This document shows, piece after piece, positions 54,469 to 62,788 of a stretch of 64,000 nt of DNA. The notes under the pieces were generated by a model. The model did not search any database. It saw nothing but the letters and a program-made list of their open reading frames with translations, and had not been told where the DNA came from. Position 1 is the stretch's first letter; the number at the start of each line of letters is the position of its first letter. The stretch is from Shewanella sp. GD04112. GTDB lineage: Bacteria; Pseudomonadota; Gammaproteobacteria; Enterobacterales; Shewanellaceae. A program made the position numbers and the translations under genes. The DNA lies in the NCBI RefSeq assembly GCF_029835735.1, contig NZ_JAOEAL010000001.1:4092001-4156000 (forward strand), written 5' to 3'.

Positions 54469-55218
54469 TTACCAATACTTCTCGACGGTAATTTGTCCCG
54501 GAGCGCGGCGTAAATTCTTTGCGAGCCCCTTGTCAAGCAACGCGGCCTGCGCGCCACTGATCATCCCCGGATTACCACAAATCATCACCTGTGAATCCGC
54601 CGCGCTGAGCGCTAAACCGACTTTAGCCTCAATCTCCCCCGAGACTAAGCCATCGGGGATACGACATTGCAGTGCATCGTCAAGCTTTTCACGGGTGACG
54701 GTTAAACACAGGATAAACTGATCAGGATATTGCACCGAATAAGCCTTTAATTTATCAAGGTAAGCTAAATCTTTAGCTTCGCGGACACCATAGACGAGCA
54801 CGACTTTTTCGAAACGCTGCCAAGGCTCTGCCGTATCGAGCATAGATAAGAATGGCCCCACGGCCGTGCCCGTGGCTAACAGCCATAAGTGACGGCCTTG
54901 CCCTGCTCCCTTAGGGATCTCATCTAAAGTCATAAAGCCTGTGGCTGTGGGAGTGATCTCGATTTCATCCCCGATGGCAAGATTTTGTAATTGTGGGGAT
55001 AACTGGCCATCTTCTACGGCGACAGCCAAGATTTCGGCATAGGGTTTATCGGGGGAATTAACCAGGGAATAGGCTCTAGCGACACGCTTATCATCTTGCA
55101 GCTGACTGAGTTTAATAAATTGACCCGGAATAAAGGGCGCCAGTTCGGCCGCTATCCGCAGCGAAAATAATTTATCACTCCAATCAATACGTTCAATAAC
55201 ACGTCCCCTAGTCCACAT
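54469..55218 (-). CDS. fpr: Ferredoxin-NADP+ reductase
   Basis: 249 residues. FAD-binding R-A-Y-S-L-V-N-S near 48-55; NADP-binding G-T-A-V-G-P-F-L near 115; the C-terminal end V-E-K-Y-W is typical of bacterial FNRs of E. coli Fpr type. It moves electrons between NADPH and ferredoxin/flavodoxin, used for Fe-S repair and anaerobic enzymes. A possible but separate transcription unit from the GST gene. Confidence 0.92.
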   Translation of the reverse strand: MWTRGRVIERIDWSDKLFSLRIAAELAPFIPGQFIKLSQLQDDKRVARAYSLVNSPDKPYAEILAVAVEDGQLSPQLQNLAIGDEIEITPTATGFMTLDEIPKGAGQGRHLWLLATGTAVGPFLSMLDTAEPWQRFEKVVLVYGVREAKDLAYLDKLKAYSVQYPDQFILCLTVTREKLDDALQCRIPDGLVSGEIEAKVGLALSAADSQVMICGNPGMISGAQAALLDKGLAKNLRRAPGQITVEKYW

Positions 55219-55278
55219 AACTCGCCCTCAAGCAAAACGTTAAATAGACCCCTAGCATAGACTGTTCTCTGCGCAACA

Positions 55279-55303
55279 AAAACCCCTTATTGCAAGGGGC
55301 TTA
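55279..55303 (-). terminator. Terminator of the DUF5610 gene
   Basis: AAGCCCCTT/AAGGGGTT-type stem (about 55281-55302) and TTTTGTTG following on the minus strand. Confidence 0.82.
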
Positions 55304-55347
55304 AGACAAGGGAAATGGCAACAACATTGAGTGCTAAGCGCGGGACA

Positions 55348-55956
55348 TTATGCGCTAGCCGTTTGTGCCTCATCAGGTTTCTTATTGAAGCTATCTCGGA
55401 AGGCCTGCAATCCCTCTTGCACTAATCCATAGGTTTTATCGACGCCATCAGCAATATCCCCTTGCAGCACTTTAAGGCCGGACAAAATATCCCGCGCCTC
55501 CTTAAAGCCATTATCGATAGCGCCACCTATGATGCTCATAAAACTGTCAAGCTGATCATTTAGACTCATATTCGAATTTTGCTGTTGGTGAATGCTAAAA
55601 AATTGCGTCGCAAAACTCACAATCCTATCGGCCGTCGCCTCGGGAGAATAATCGACCTGATTGTCATAGTTAGTTTGAGTAGCATTTGGCCCCATCGAAG
55701 TCGCTAATTCTTTATCTATCGCTTCAATTGCCGCGCGATAAAGTAACGCCATGGATTGATCACCGGATTTTAGACTCACTTCTTCCTGTGCCGACAAAAT
55801 AGCCTGATTCATTAGCTGCTTACTGGTTTGGTATGCAGTTTGTTTTCCGGGCGCTTCCACATTTTTCGTCTTTTCACTATTAGCAGCGGCATTGTCAGCA
55901 TACTTCTTATGGGGCGTAGAAGGCGTCTGTACCTGCGCAGGGTTGTTGATTTCCAT
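55348..55956 (-). CDS. DUF5610 domain protein
   Basis: 202 residues from the ATG that opens M-E-I-N-N-P; an earlier TTG is unlikely. The first 45 residues are low-complexity (Pro/Thr/Ala/Lys). Then a helical domain with Y-S-P-E-A-T-A-D-R-I-V and the E-A-R-D-I-L-S-G-L-x-V-L-x-G motif, followed by I-A-x-G-V-x-x-T-Y, typical of DUF5610. Cytosolic, no signal peptide. Function unknown. Confidence 0.75.
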   Translation of the reverse strand: MEINNPAQVQTPSTPHKKYADNAAANSEKTKNVEAPGKQTAYQTSKQLMNQAILSAQEEVSLKSGDQSMALLYRAAIEAIDKELATSMGPNATQTNYDNQVDYSPEATADRIVSFATQFFSIHQQQNSNMSLNDQLDSFMSIIGGAIDNGFKEARDILSGLKVLQGDIADGVDKTYGLVQEGLQAFRDSFNKKPDEAQTASA

Positions 55957-56126
55957 GATACAAAATCCATTCAATTTGGGGTGACTCTATTATCGACCAA
56001 AATTTGAGCAACTTTAGTATTTTTCTCAATTGCAGTACCATCACAATCTAAGGCAATGATACCCATAATGAATCTATTCGCCTCAGCGTCGCACTTGCAT
56101 GCGCTCATCAGATAAGGATATACGGC

Positions 56127-56720
56127 ATGGCAACTCCCCAATGGCTAGCAGTGGTTACTCACTCCTTGCGAACCATCCGCTTAAATAAACTTCGGCTATC
56201 ACACACTCTACTGTTAGGCCTGTTACTCTTTACCAGCATAGGACTCAGCCCCATCAATCAAGCTTTTGCCGATAATCGATTGATTATTTTGGTAAGGCAT
56301 GCCGAAAAAGCCGACGCTCCAGCAGGCGATCCGTCCCTTTCAGATGATGGCCATGCACGTGCCCTCGCGCTGGTTAGCGCATTGCAAAGGACGCAGATCT
56401 CGCAACTGATCGCGACCCAATATCAAAGAACTCAGCAAACCTTGTTGCCTATGTCTTCGGAGCGGCATCTGCCTATTACTGTAGTCGCAGCCGAAAAACC
56501 ACTCGAAGCCCATATCCAGCAAATCGTTGAACAAGTACATGCCGTGAAAGGTAACAGCTTAATCGCGGGGCATTCCAATACCGTCCCACTTATCATCAAG
56601 GCTCTTGGCGGCCCAGAAATCCCCACCATAGCGGAAGATGATTACAGCCAGCTGTTTTTACTCTCCATCCATGATGGACAGCCAGCGAGCCTTATCTCCA
56701 CCCGTTATGGACACGAATAG
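56127..56720 (+). CDS. Histidine phosphatase superfamily protein, exported
   Basis: 197 residues. A hydrophobic stretch at about 27-43 followed by A-F-A-D-N fits a signal peptide that ends near 49. Catalytic motif L-V-R-H-A-E-K near 56 (the R-H-G-type motif with A), and a second His in A-G-H-S-N near 148. It belongs to the phosphoglycerate-mutase-like phosphatases. The substrate is unknown. It lies 11 bases before the GltB-like gene, so they are likely co-transcribed. Confidence 0.82.
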   Translation: MATPQWLAVVTHSLRTIRLNKLRLSHTLLLGLLLFTSIGLSPINQAFADNRLIILVRHAEKADAPAGDPSLSDDGHARALALVSALQRTQISQLIATQYQRTQQTLLPMSSERHLPITVVAAEKPLEAHIQQIVEQVHAVKGNSLIAGHSNTVPLIIKALGGPEIPTIAEDDYSQLFLLSIHDGQPASLISTRYGHE

Positions 56721-56731
56721 AGGATAACAAG

Positions 56732-58222
56732 ATGCAAGAATTGAATTGGTTTATGTGGGGACTGGATCTCTTCTCAGGGCTATTTTTAATCCTAGTGGGC
56801 TTTGTCGTTCTAGCGATTGTGTATATGTATATCGCCGACAAGCTACAAACCAAGCAGGCCGTGCGCCACAACTACCCTGTGATAGGTCGCTTTCGGTATT
56901 TATTTGAGAAACAAGGCGAGTTTTTTAGACAATACTTTTTCGCACAGGACAGGGAAGAATTGCCCTTTAACCGCGCCGAGCGGAGCTGGGTATATCGAGC
57001 CGCGAAAAACGTCGACAGAACCATCGCCTTTGGCTCGACACGCCCGCTAGACAGCACGGGCGCCATCATGTTTATGAATACCGCCTTTCCTACTCAAGAT
57101 GAAGATATCACGCCAATTCTGCCTCAAACCATTGGCCCCCATTGCCGTGAACCCTACACCACTAAGGCCATTTGCCATATCTCCGCCATGAGCTTCGGTG
57201 CCCTGTCACGCCCTGCAGTCACCGCCTTATCCCACGGCGCAGCGCAGGCGGGATGTTGGTTAAATACCGGAGAAGGTGGCTTAAGCCCTTACCATTTAAA
57301 AGGTGGCTGCGACTTAGTCTTTCAAATTGGTACCGCTAAATACGGTGTACGTAATGAGCACGGCCATTTAGACGATGACAAGCTCAAAGAAATCGCCGCC
57401 CACCCCGAAGTTAAAATGTTTGAAATCAAAATGAGCCAAGGAGCCAAACCAGGCAAGGGCGGTATCTTGCCGGGGATAAAAGTCACCGAGGAGATCGCCA
57501 AAATTCGCGGTATCCCGCAGGGCCATGATTCCATTAGCCCCAATGGTCATATCGAGTTTAAAAATGTGGGCGATATTCTGGATATGATTGCCAGAGTACG
57601 TGAGGTCACGGGTAAGCCCACTGGCATTAAGGCCGTACTTGGGGACGTGCAATGGCTCGAAGATTTTTGCGATGAAATTGAGCGCCGTGGCGAAGCCTCT
57701 GCCCCCGACTTTTTTACCTTAGACAGTGCTGACGGCGGCACGGGCGCCGCCCCTCAACCCTTAATGGATTATGTGGGCTTGCCCCTTAAAGAGAGTTTAC
57801 CCATATTAGTCAATATCTTAATTCAGCGAGGGCTGCGTAAACGCATTAAAGTGATCGCCTCAGGCAAACTCATTGTGCCATCGAGGGTCGCTTGGGCGCT
57901 CGCCTTAGGTGCGGACTTTATCGCCTCGGCCCGTGGCAATATGTTTGCCCTCGGATGTATTCAAGCGCTGCAATGCAACAAGGATACCTGCCCGACGGGT
58001 ATCACGACCCATAATAAGAAACTCCAACAAGGTCTTGATCCTAGAGACAAATCGACTCGTGTGGCTAATTATAACCATAACCTACACCACGATTTAGCCC
58101 TTATCGCCCACTCCTGTGGCGTGACAGAGCCAAGGCAGCTCAAGCCGTCCCATGTGAGGATTGTGCTCGAGAGTGGTTTGTCGGTTTCGCTGGATAAATA
58201 CTATTCCCATATCAATCAATAG
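56732..58222 (+). CDS. Membrane-anchored FMN-binding glutamate-synthase-like protein
   Basis: 496 residues. A membrane segment near 10-30 precedes the domain. It has M-S-F-G-A-L-S and N-T-G-E-G-G-L-S-P of the FMN-binding glutamate synthase domain, and a C-x5-C-x4-C cluster motif (C-I-Q-A-L-Q-C-N-K-D-T-C) for a 3Fe-4S centre. It lacks the amidotransferase and GXGXG parts, so it is a stand-alone GltB2-like oxidoreductase. Reaction unknown; assimilation of ammonium by itself is not supported. Confidence 0.85.
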   Translation: MQELNWFMWGLDLFSGLFLILVGFVVLAIVYMYIADKLQTKQAVRHNYPVIGRFRYLFEKQGEFFRQYFFAQDREELPFNRAERSWVYRAAKNVDRTIAFGSTRPLDSTGAIMFMNTAFPTQDEDITPILPQTIGPHCREPYTTKAICHISAMSFGALSRPAVTALSHGAAQAGCWLNTGEGGLSPYHLKGGCDLVFQIGTAKYGVRNEHGHLDDDKLKEIAAHPEVKMFEIKMSQGAKPGKGGILPGIKVTEEIAKIRGIPQGHDSISPNGHIEFKNVGDILDMIARVREVTGKPTGIKAVLGDVQWLEDFCDEIERRGEASAPDFFTLDSADGGTGAAPQPLMDYVGLPLKESLPILVNILIQRGLRKRIKVIASGKLIVPSRVAWALALGADFIASARGNMFALGCIQALQCNKDTCPTGITTHNKKLQQGLDPRDKSTRVANYNHNLHHDLALIAHSCGVTEPRQLKPSHVRIVLESGLSVSLDKYYSHINQ

Positions 58223-58293
58223 TTAACTTGACACTGTATGCATTTTGTACGACTTTCGTCTAAAGTTAATTTAGCAAAAGGTAATTTGAACGC

Positions 58294-58323
58294 GTATCAC
58301 AAAAGGGGTAAGATCCGTGATAC
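58294..58323. repeat. Inverted repeat before the small Cys protein
   Basis: GTATCAC (58294-58300) and GTGATAC (58317-58323) are perfect inverse copies with a spacer of 16 bases, 44 bases before the start codon. It could be an operator or the arm of a leader hairpin. Confidence 0.4.
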
Positions 58324-58366
58324 ACGCTTGAGATTAAACAACTGCATATTAAGTTAAGGAAACACT

Positions 58367-58573
58367 GTGAAAGCAAGCTTTGTAAGCCATATGCCAGACA
58401 GTAAAACTGCCAGCACAAGCTGTAAGAGCTGTAATCGCTTGACTGAGATCGAAGGCGAATTAGTGTGTTTTCGTGAAGGCCAAGTGATTCGACTCACTAA
58501 AATTGACGAATCGACCACCAAATTCAATCTGTTATGTGAAGGTTGGAAGGCAGGAAAACCAAAGGGAATATAA
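58367..58573 (+). CDS. Small cysteine-containing protein
   Basis: 68 residues, GTG start with AAGGA seven bases upstream. Cys19-x-x-Cys22, Cys34 and Cys57 could form a zinc site, but this is inferred only. No known family. The stop codon overlaps the arm of a hairpin that ends both convergent genes. Coding is supported by the ribosome site and by good spacing; function unknown. Confidence 0.6.
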   Translation: MKASFVSHMPDSKTASTSCKSCNRLTEIEGELVCFREGQVIRLTKIDESTTKFNLLCEGWKAGKPKGI

Positions 58574-58588
58574 TTTCTTATATTCCCT
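58562..58588. terminator. Hairpin between two small convergent genes
   Basis: AGGGAATATA/TATATTCCCT stem; TATTTCG follows on the plus strand. It overlaps the end of the Cys protein gene. Confidence 0.6.
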
Positions 58589-58607
58589 ATTTCGTTTGTC
58601 TCATCGC

Positions 58608-58865
58608 TTAATTCAGACCACGAACATCCGCGTTATATTCATTAGTTCTACGAATAATCCCTGCTAACTCAAGTTCTTGATTCATTTTTGCTAGCGTTAA
58701 ACGTCTTGTGGTCACTTTAAGGCCTGCGTTTAACTCTGCGTGAATGCGTTGTAGCGAATCATAATCCACACCGCGCTTTTTAAGGGTTGCCATAATCGCA
58801 AACCAATCTGTGCTTACTTTCTCTTCTCTGCCTTCAATATTGACTCTTAATGCCATATTTTCCAT
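58608..58865 (-). CDS. Small protein of unknown function
   Basis: 85 residues from the ATG that follows AGAGGTG; a GTG three codons upstream is also open. It looks mainly helical, basic (R-R-L-T-L, R-R-T-N), with no membrane segment or cysteines. No family recognised. The 5' region has a fair ribosome site. It lies between the small Cys protein and the ABC exporter. Confidence 0.5.
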   Translation of the reverse strand: MENMALRVNIEGREEKVSTDWFAIMATLKKRGVDYDSLQRIHAELNAGLKVTTRRLTLAKMNQELELAGIIRRTNEYNADVRGLN

Positions 58866-58947
58866 GCCAAGCACCTCTTATCGTTATTTGCTTGGATTCG
58901 AGTATAGAGAGCCGAACCTGAATAAAAACTGAATTGTCCCAACGCTG

Positions 58948-60744
58948 TTACACTTCTACCGAAAGCTGTTGTTGCTCATTTTGTATGCGCCACAACTTAG
59001 CGTAGAGACCATCCTGAGCCAGTAAAGACTGATGATTCCCCTGCTCGACAATTTCCCCTTGGCTTAAGACCACGATCTGGTCTGCGTCGACTATGGTCGA
59101 TAACCGATGCGCCACCACTAAGCTGGTATGCCCTTTGGCAACCTCGCGCAGTGCCGACAGAATCGCCTGTTCCGAACGGCTGTCGAGAGAGGATGTAGCC
59201 TCATCAAACACTAAGACAGGAGAGCCTTTTAAAATCGCCCGCGCAATGGCCACGCGCTGTTTCTCCCCGCCCGAGAGCTTTAAGCCCCGCTCACCCACTT
59301 TGGTATCCCAACCTTGGGAGAGCGACGCGATAAAATGCTCTAAATGTGCGAGTTTGATGGCATGGCGCACTTCTTCATCCGTCGCATCGGGGCGGCCATA
59401 ACGAATGTTCTCCACTAAGGAATCATTAAATAACACTGTATCCTGCGGCACTATGGCAATGGCGCGGCGCAATGCATCCTGGGTTAATTGGCGAATATCT
59501 TGCCCGTCAATCAAAATACGCCCTTGCTCCACATCGTAAAAACGGAATAGCAATTTGATGAGTGTAGATTTACCTGCGCCGCTATCCCCAACCACCGCGA
59601 CTTTTTTCCCCGCCGCCACCTTAAAGCTAACGTTGCGCAGTATCGGTCTGTCATCGTAGCTGAAACTCACATGCTCAAAACTGAGCTCACCGCGCTTAGG
59701 CTCAAAGTCTAAGGCATCGGGTTTATCGACTATGCGAGGGTGCTTATCGAGCAAACTGAACATCCGCTCGATATTGGCTAAGGCTCCGCGGATTTCACGG
59801 TAGACAAATCCTAAAAAGTTGAGCGGCATAAAGAGTTGCATCATAAAGGCATTGATCAGTACAAAGTCACCTAAGGTCATCTCATTATTAGTCACCTTAT
59901 AGGCGGCTAACGCCATCATCGCCGTCATCGCTAACGCGATAATCAGCGCTTGGCCACCGTTGAGGGCAAATAGTGACAAACGATTCTTACGTTTAGCCAC
60001 TTCCCATTGGTCTAAGGCTTGGTCATAACGGTCCGATTCATATTTCTCATTATTAAAATACTTCACGGTTTCATAGTTGAGCAGGCTGTCGATGGCGCGG
60101 GTGTTGGAGAGGGAGTCGGCCTTGGCCGCATCGCGGACGTATTCGGTGCGCCACTCAGTCGCCACCACCGAAAACCAAATGTAGGCCATCACAGAGGTAA
60201 AAGTGATAGCGGCGAAGGCAATGCCATAATTAAAAAAGAAAATACCAATAACCATGGCGATTTCTAGCAGGGTCGGCACTATGTTAAACACCATAAAGCG
60301 CATCAAGAAGCTCACACCACTGGTGCCGCGTTCAATATCTCGCGATAAGCCGCCCGTACGCCGCTCTAAGTGAAAATCCAAATCGAGTCGATGCAGGTGG
60401 TCGAACACCGCGAGACCCAATCGGCGAATGGCCCGCTCAGTGACACGGCCAAATAGGGTGTCGCGGATTTCACCCGTGATCACTGTTAATAGCCGCACTG
60501 CGCCGTAGGCTAAAACTAATCCGATAGGCACACTCAAGGCCTGCGCGGTTTTATTGGCATCCAAAGTATCGACTAAGTCTTTAAGAATAAAGGGCAAGCC
60601 CACGCTGGCAAGCTTAGCGACGATAAGGCACGACATGGCTAGCGCCACCCGGCCCTTGTACTCGAGCAAATAAGGCCAGAGCAACTTAACCACATGCCAA
60701 TTGAGCTTATCGATGGGACCTTCAAAATACAGTGTTGGGCGCAT
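58948..60744 (-). CDS. Atm1/HMT1-type ABC exporter (fused membrane and ATPase domains)
   Basis: 598 residues from the ATG (M-R-P-T-L-Y-F-E-G) preceded by AAAGG; 43 upstream codons are open but have no support. Six membrane segments (about 30-310), then the ATPase with G-D-S-G-A-G-K-S-T, L-S-G-G-E-K-Q-R-V-A-I-A-R and L-V-F-D-E-A-T-S-S-L-D. Sequence is of the Atm1 / heavy-metal-tolerance type, which exports glutathione-linked or sulfur/metal compounds. Substrate not certain. A weak FNR-like TTGAATAAAATCAA lies 76 bases upstream. Confidence 0.87.
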   Translation of the reverse strand: MRPTLYFEGPIDKLNWHVVKLLWPYLLEYKGRVALAMSCLIVAKLASVGLPFILKDLVDTLDANKTAQALSVPIGLVLAYGAVRLLTVITGEIRDTLFGRVTERAIRRLGLAVFDHLHRLDLDFHLERRTGGLSRDIERGTSGVSFLMRFMVFNIVPTLLEIAMVIGIFFFNYGIAFAAITFTSVMAYIWFSVVATEWRTEYVRDAAKADSLSNTRAIDSLLNYETVKYFNNEKYESDRYDQALDQWEVAKRKNRLSLFALNGGQALIIALAMTAMMALAAYKVTNNEMTLGDFVLINAFMMQLFMPLNFLGFVYREIRGALANIERMFSLLDKHPRIVDKPDALDFEPKRGELSFEHVSFSYDDRPILRNVSFKVAAGKKVAVVGDSGAGKSTLIKLLFRFYDVEQGRILIDGQDIRQLTQDALRRAIAIVPQDTVLFNDSLVENIRYGRPDATDEEVRHAIKLAHLEHFIASLSQGWDTKVGERGLKLSGGEKQRVAIARAILKGSPVLVFDEATSSLDSRSEQAILSALREVAKGHTSLVVAHRLSTIVDADQIVVLSQGEIVEQGNHQSLLAQDGLYAKLWRIQNEQQQLSVEV

Positions 60745-61193
60745 ATGTCTAAACCTTTGCCAAAGTCGCTCAATTGTAGCAGCATGGCGCACGTTAAGGC
60801 GAAACCAAACAGGGAAAGTTTGAATAAAATCAATCAGATTTTTCTGACAGACAAAAAGCGGCCCGCTTGGCAAAATATCTCTGGCTTACCGAAATAAAAA
60901 TGTCATGCTAACGACTTACGCTCAGAGAGTTCGCAAAGCGAATATTAAGGTGAAAAAATTCTGAAACAAGCTTGGCTTTATCAGAACAGTAACCGTTAAA
61001 ATAGGCCAGAACATCAAGGGTTCGACTGTTGATTATTTTGTCGGTTTTACCCAAAATGTCCCTCGGACTAAAGATTTCAAGCAGCAGGATTTGCAAACAT
61101 CTGGCCGCAGATCCGTGTGTACAAACAAGTTCCGCACTCGTTCTGCGATAACATTAAAGATAACTCAAATAAATCAAGATCAAAGGATGCTTT
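60745..61193. other. Intergenic region upstream of the exporter and the 58-residue ORF
   Basis: About 450 bases holding promoters for the minus-strand exporter and the plus-strand small ORF. A one-mismatch FNR-like site (60820-60833) is the only motif found. Open frames in it look like shadows. Confidence 0.5.
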
Positions 61194-61370
61194 ATGTTGG
61201 ATTCAGCTAAAGTTCAATACCCGCCATTACCACTGATCCAAACTTGGGTGTGGATGATGATCGAATCAGGCAATCCAGAAATTCAGGACAAAGGCAGAAA
61301 TAACCTGATTGCTGCTTTTGGTAGCTTGGCCAAAGCTAACGAATACTTAGCCGAAATGAGCAAGAAATAA
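61194..61370 (+). CDS. 58-residue protein, unknown function
   Basis: ATG preceded by AAGGA (61183-61187) and ending at TAA directly before a strong terminator, so it forms a compact gene. The protein is soluble, with P-P-L-P-L-I-Q-T-W-V-W-M-M near the start, and D-K-G-R-N-N-L-I-A-A-F-G helical later. No known family. The gene-and-terminator layout and lack of an alternative frame support it. Confidence 0.65.
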   Translation: MLDSAKVQYPPLPLIQTWVWMMIESGNPEIQDKGRNNLIAAFGSLAKANEYLAEMSKK

Positions 61371-61373
61371 TAA

Positions 61374-61406
61374 AAATAAAGGCGCCGGGATAGCGCCTTT
61401 ATTTTT
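61374..61406. terminator. Bidirectional terminator
   Basis: AAAATAAAGGCGC/GCGCCTTTATTTT stem, ending both the small ORF and aroG. Confidence 0.93.
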
Positions 61407-61420
61407 GGTCTTAAACCCGA

Positions 61421-62479
61421 TTAAACCCGCTGACGACGTTCGATAACACTCTGATTTAACACTGCGAGTAAACGCTCGGTATCGTCCCAACCAATACAGG
61501 CATCCGTGATACTCTGACCGTAGCATAACGCCTGGCCTTCAATCAGATCCTGACGCCCTTCCACTAAGTGGCTTTCGACCATCACACCGAAAATCGCCTT
61601 ATTACCCGCAGCCAATTGTTCGGCCACATCGTTCGCGACTTCCATTTGGCGTTGATATTGTTTGCTGCTGTTGGCATGGCTGAAGTCGATCATTATGTTG
61701 TCGACCAGCTTGGCCTTTTTCAGTTGTTCGCTGATCTGCGCCACATGGCTGGCACTGTAATTAGGCTCACGGCCGCCACGCAGAATGATATGGCAATCAG
61801 GATTACCTTTGGTCGACACAATCGCCGAATGGCCAAATTTGGTTACCGATAAGAAGTGGTGCGGCGCATTCGCGGCGCCGATGGCATCGATTGCCACCTT
61901 AATCGTGCCGTCGGTACCATTTTTAAAGCCTACAGGGCAAGACAGCCCCGAGGCCAATTCGCGGTGTACCTGCGATTCTGTGGTGCGTGCACCGATGGCG
62001 CCCCAGCACATCATATCCGCCACATATTGCGGGGTGATCATATCGAGGAATTCACCCGCGGTAGGCATGCCTGAGTCATTCAAATCGACCAAGAGTTTAC
62101 GCGCGGTACGCAAACCATCGTTCAGTTTGAAGCTGTTATCCATATAAGGATCGTTGATGAGCCCCTTCCAACCCACTGTGGTACGCGGCTTTTCAAAATA
62201 AACACGCATCACCACTTCGAGCTGATCTTGATAACGTTCTCTTAGCGCAACCAGTCTCTGGCCATATTCCAATGCGGCCTTAGGATCATGGATTGAGCAA
62301 GGACCAATGACGACTAACAAACGATCATCTTGGCGAGCGAGAATGTTATGAATGCTTTGACGGGCGTTAAACACAGTTGCAGCAGCGTTTTCGGAGGCAG
62401 GAAATCGTTCTAGAATCGCAATCGGTGGAAGTAACTCTTTGACTTCATTAATGCGAACGTCATCATTTTGGTAATACAT
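61421..62479 (-). CDS. aroG: 3-deoxy-7-phosphoheptulonate (DAHP) synthase, Phe-type
   Basis: 352 residues. It opens with M-Y-Y-Q-N-D-D-V-R-I-N-E-V-K-E-L-L-P-P, almost the E. coli AroG start, and has V-V-I-G-P-C-S-I-H-D and E-K-P-R-T-T-V-G-W-K. It condenses PEP and erythrose-4-phosphate in the first step of aromatic biosynthesis. AroG (Phe-inhibited) rather than AroF or AroH is inferred from the N-terminus. No TyrR box was recognised. Confidence 0.92.
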   Translation of the reverse strand: MYYQNDDVRINEVKELLPPIAILERFPASENAAATVFNARQSIHNILARQDDRLLVVIGPCSIHDPKAALEYGQRLVALRERYQDQLEVVMRVYFEKPRTTVGWKGLINDPYMDNSFKLNDGLRTARKLLVDLNDSGMPTAGEFLDMITPQYVADMMCWGAIGARTTESQVHRELASGLSCPVGFKNGTDGTIKVAIDAIGAANAPHHFLSVTKFGHSAIVSTKGNPDCHIILRGGREPNYSASHVAQISEQLKKAKLVDNIMIDFSHANSSKQYQRQMEVANDVAEQLAAGNKAIFGVMVESHLVEGRQDLIEGQALCYGQSITDACIGWDDTERLLAVLNQSVIERRQRV

Positions 62480-62788
62480 AATTTACTGCTCCAACTCTCG
62501 TGTTTAGGCTATTTTTATCGCTGCAATAGGGGATCTCAACTGCAATACTGAGTTCAATTTATCCAGTCTGCGCCGTTAATGCAACCAAGTTGTCTCCATT
62601 TCAAAAAATCAGCTATAACGTCTTGTTTTAACATATTTTTAAAAAATACAAATTCAAATATTTCAATATGATACTCGCATTGAAGTCTATGCCGTGTTTG
62701 ACGAAAAACCAAAGTGCTAGCGAAAGCCAAAAATAAAAAACCTCCTTTGCCAGTAGTCAAACGCAAACAAAGGAGGTTGAGTAAAGGA
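62480..62788. other. Intergenic region upstream of aroG
   Basis: About 309 bases. It holds the terminator of the lipoprotein gene on the right and must hold the aroG promoter. No TyrR box or leader peptide was recognised. Confidence 0.5.
62734..62778 (-). terminator. Terminator of the transglutaminase/TPR lipoprotein gene
   Basis: AACCTCCTTTG/CAAAGGAGGTT stem; on the minus strand TTTTTTATTTTT follows. Confidence 0.88.
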
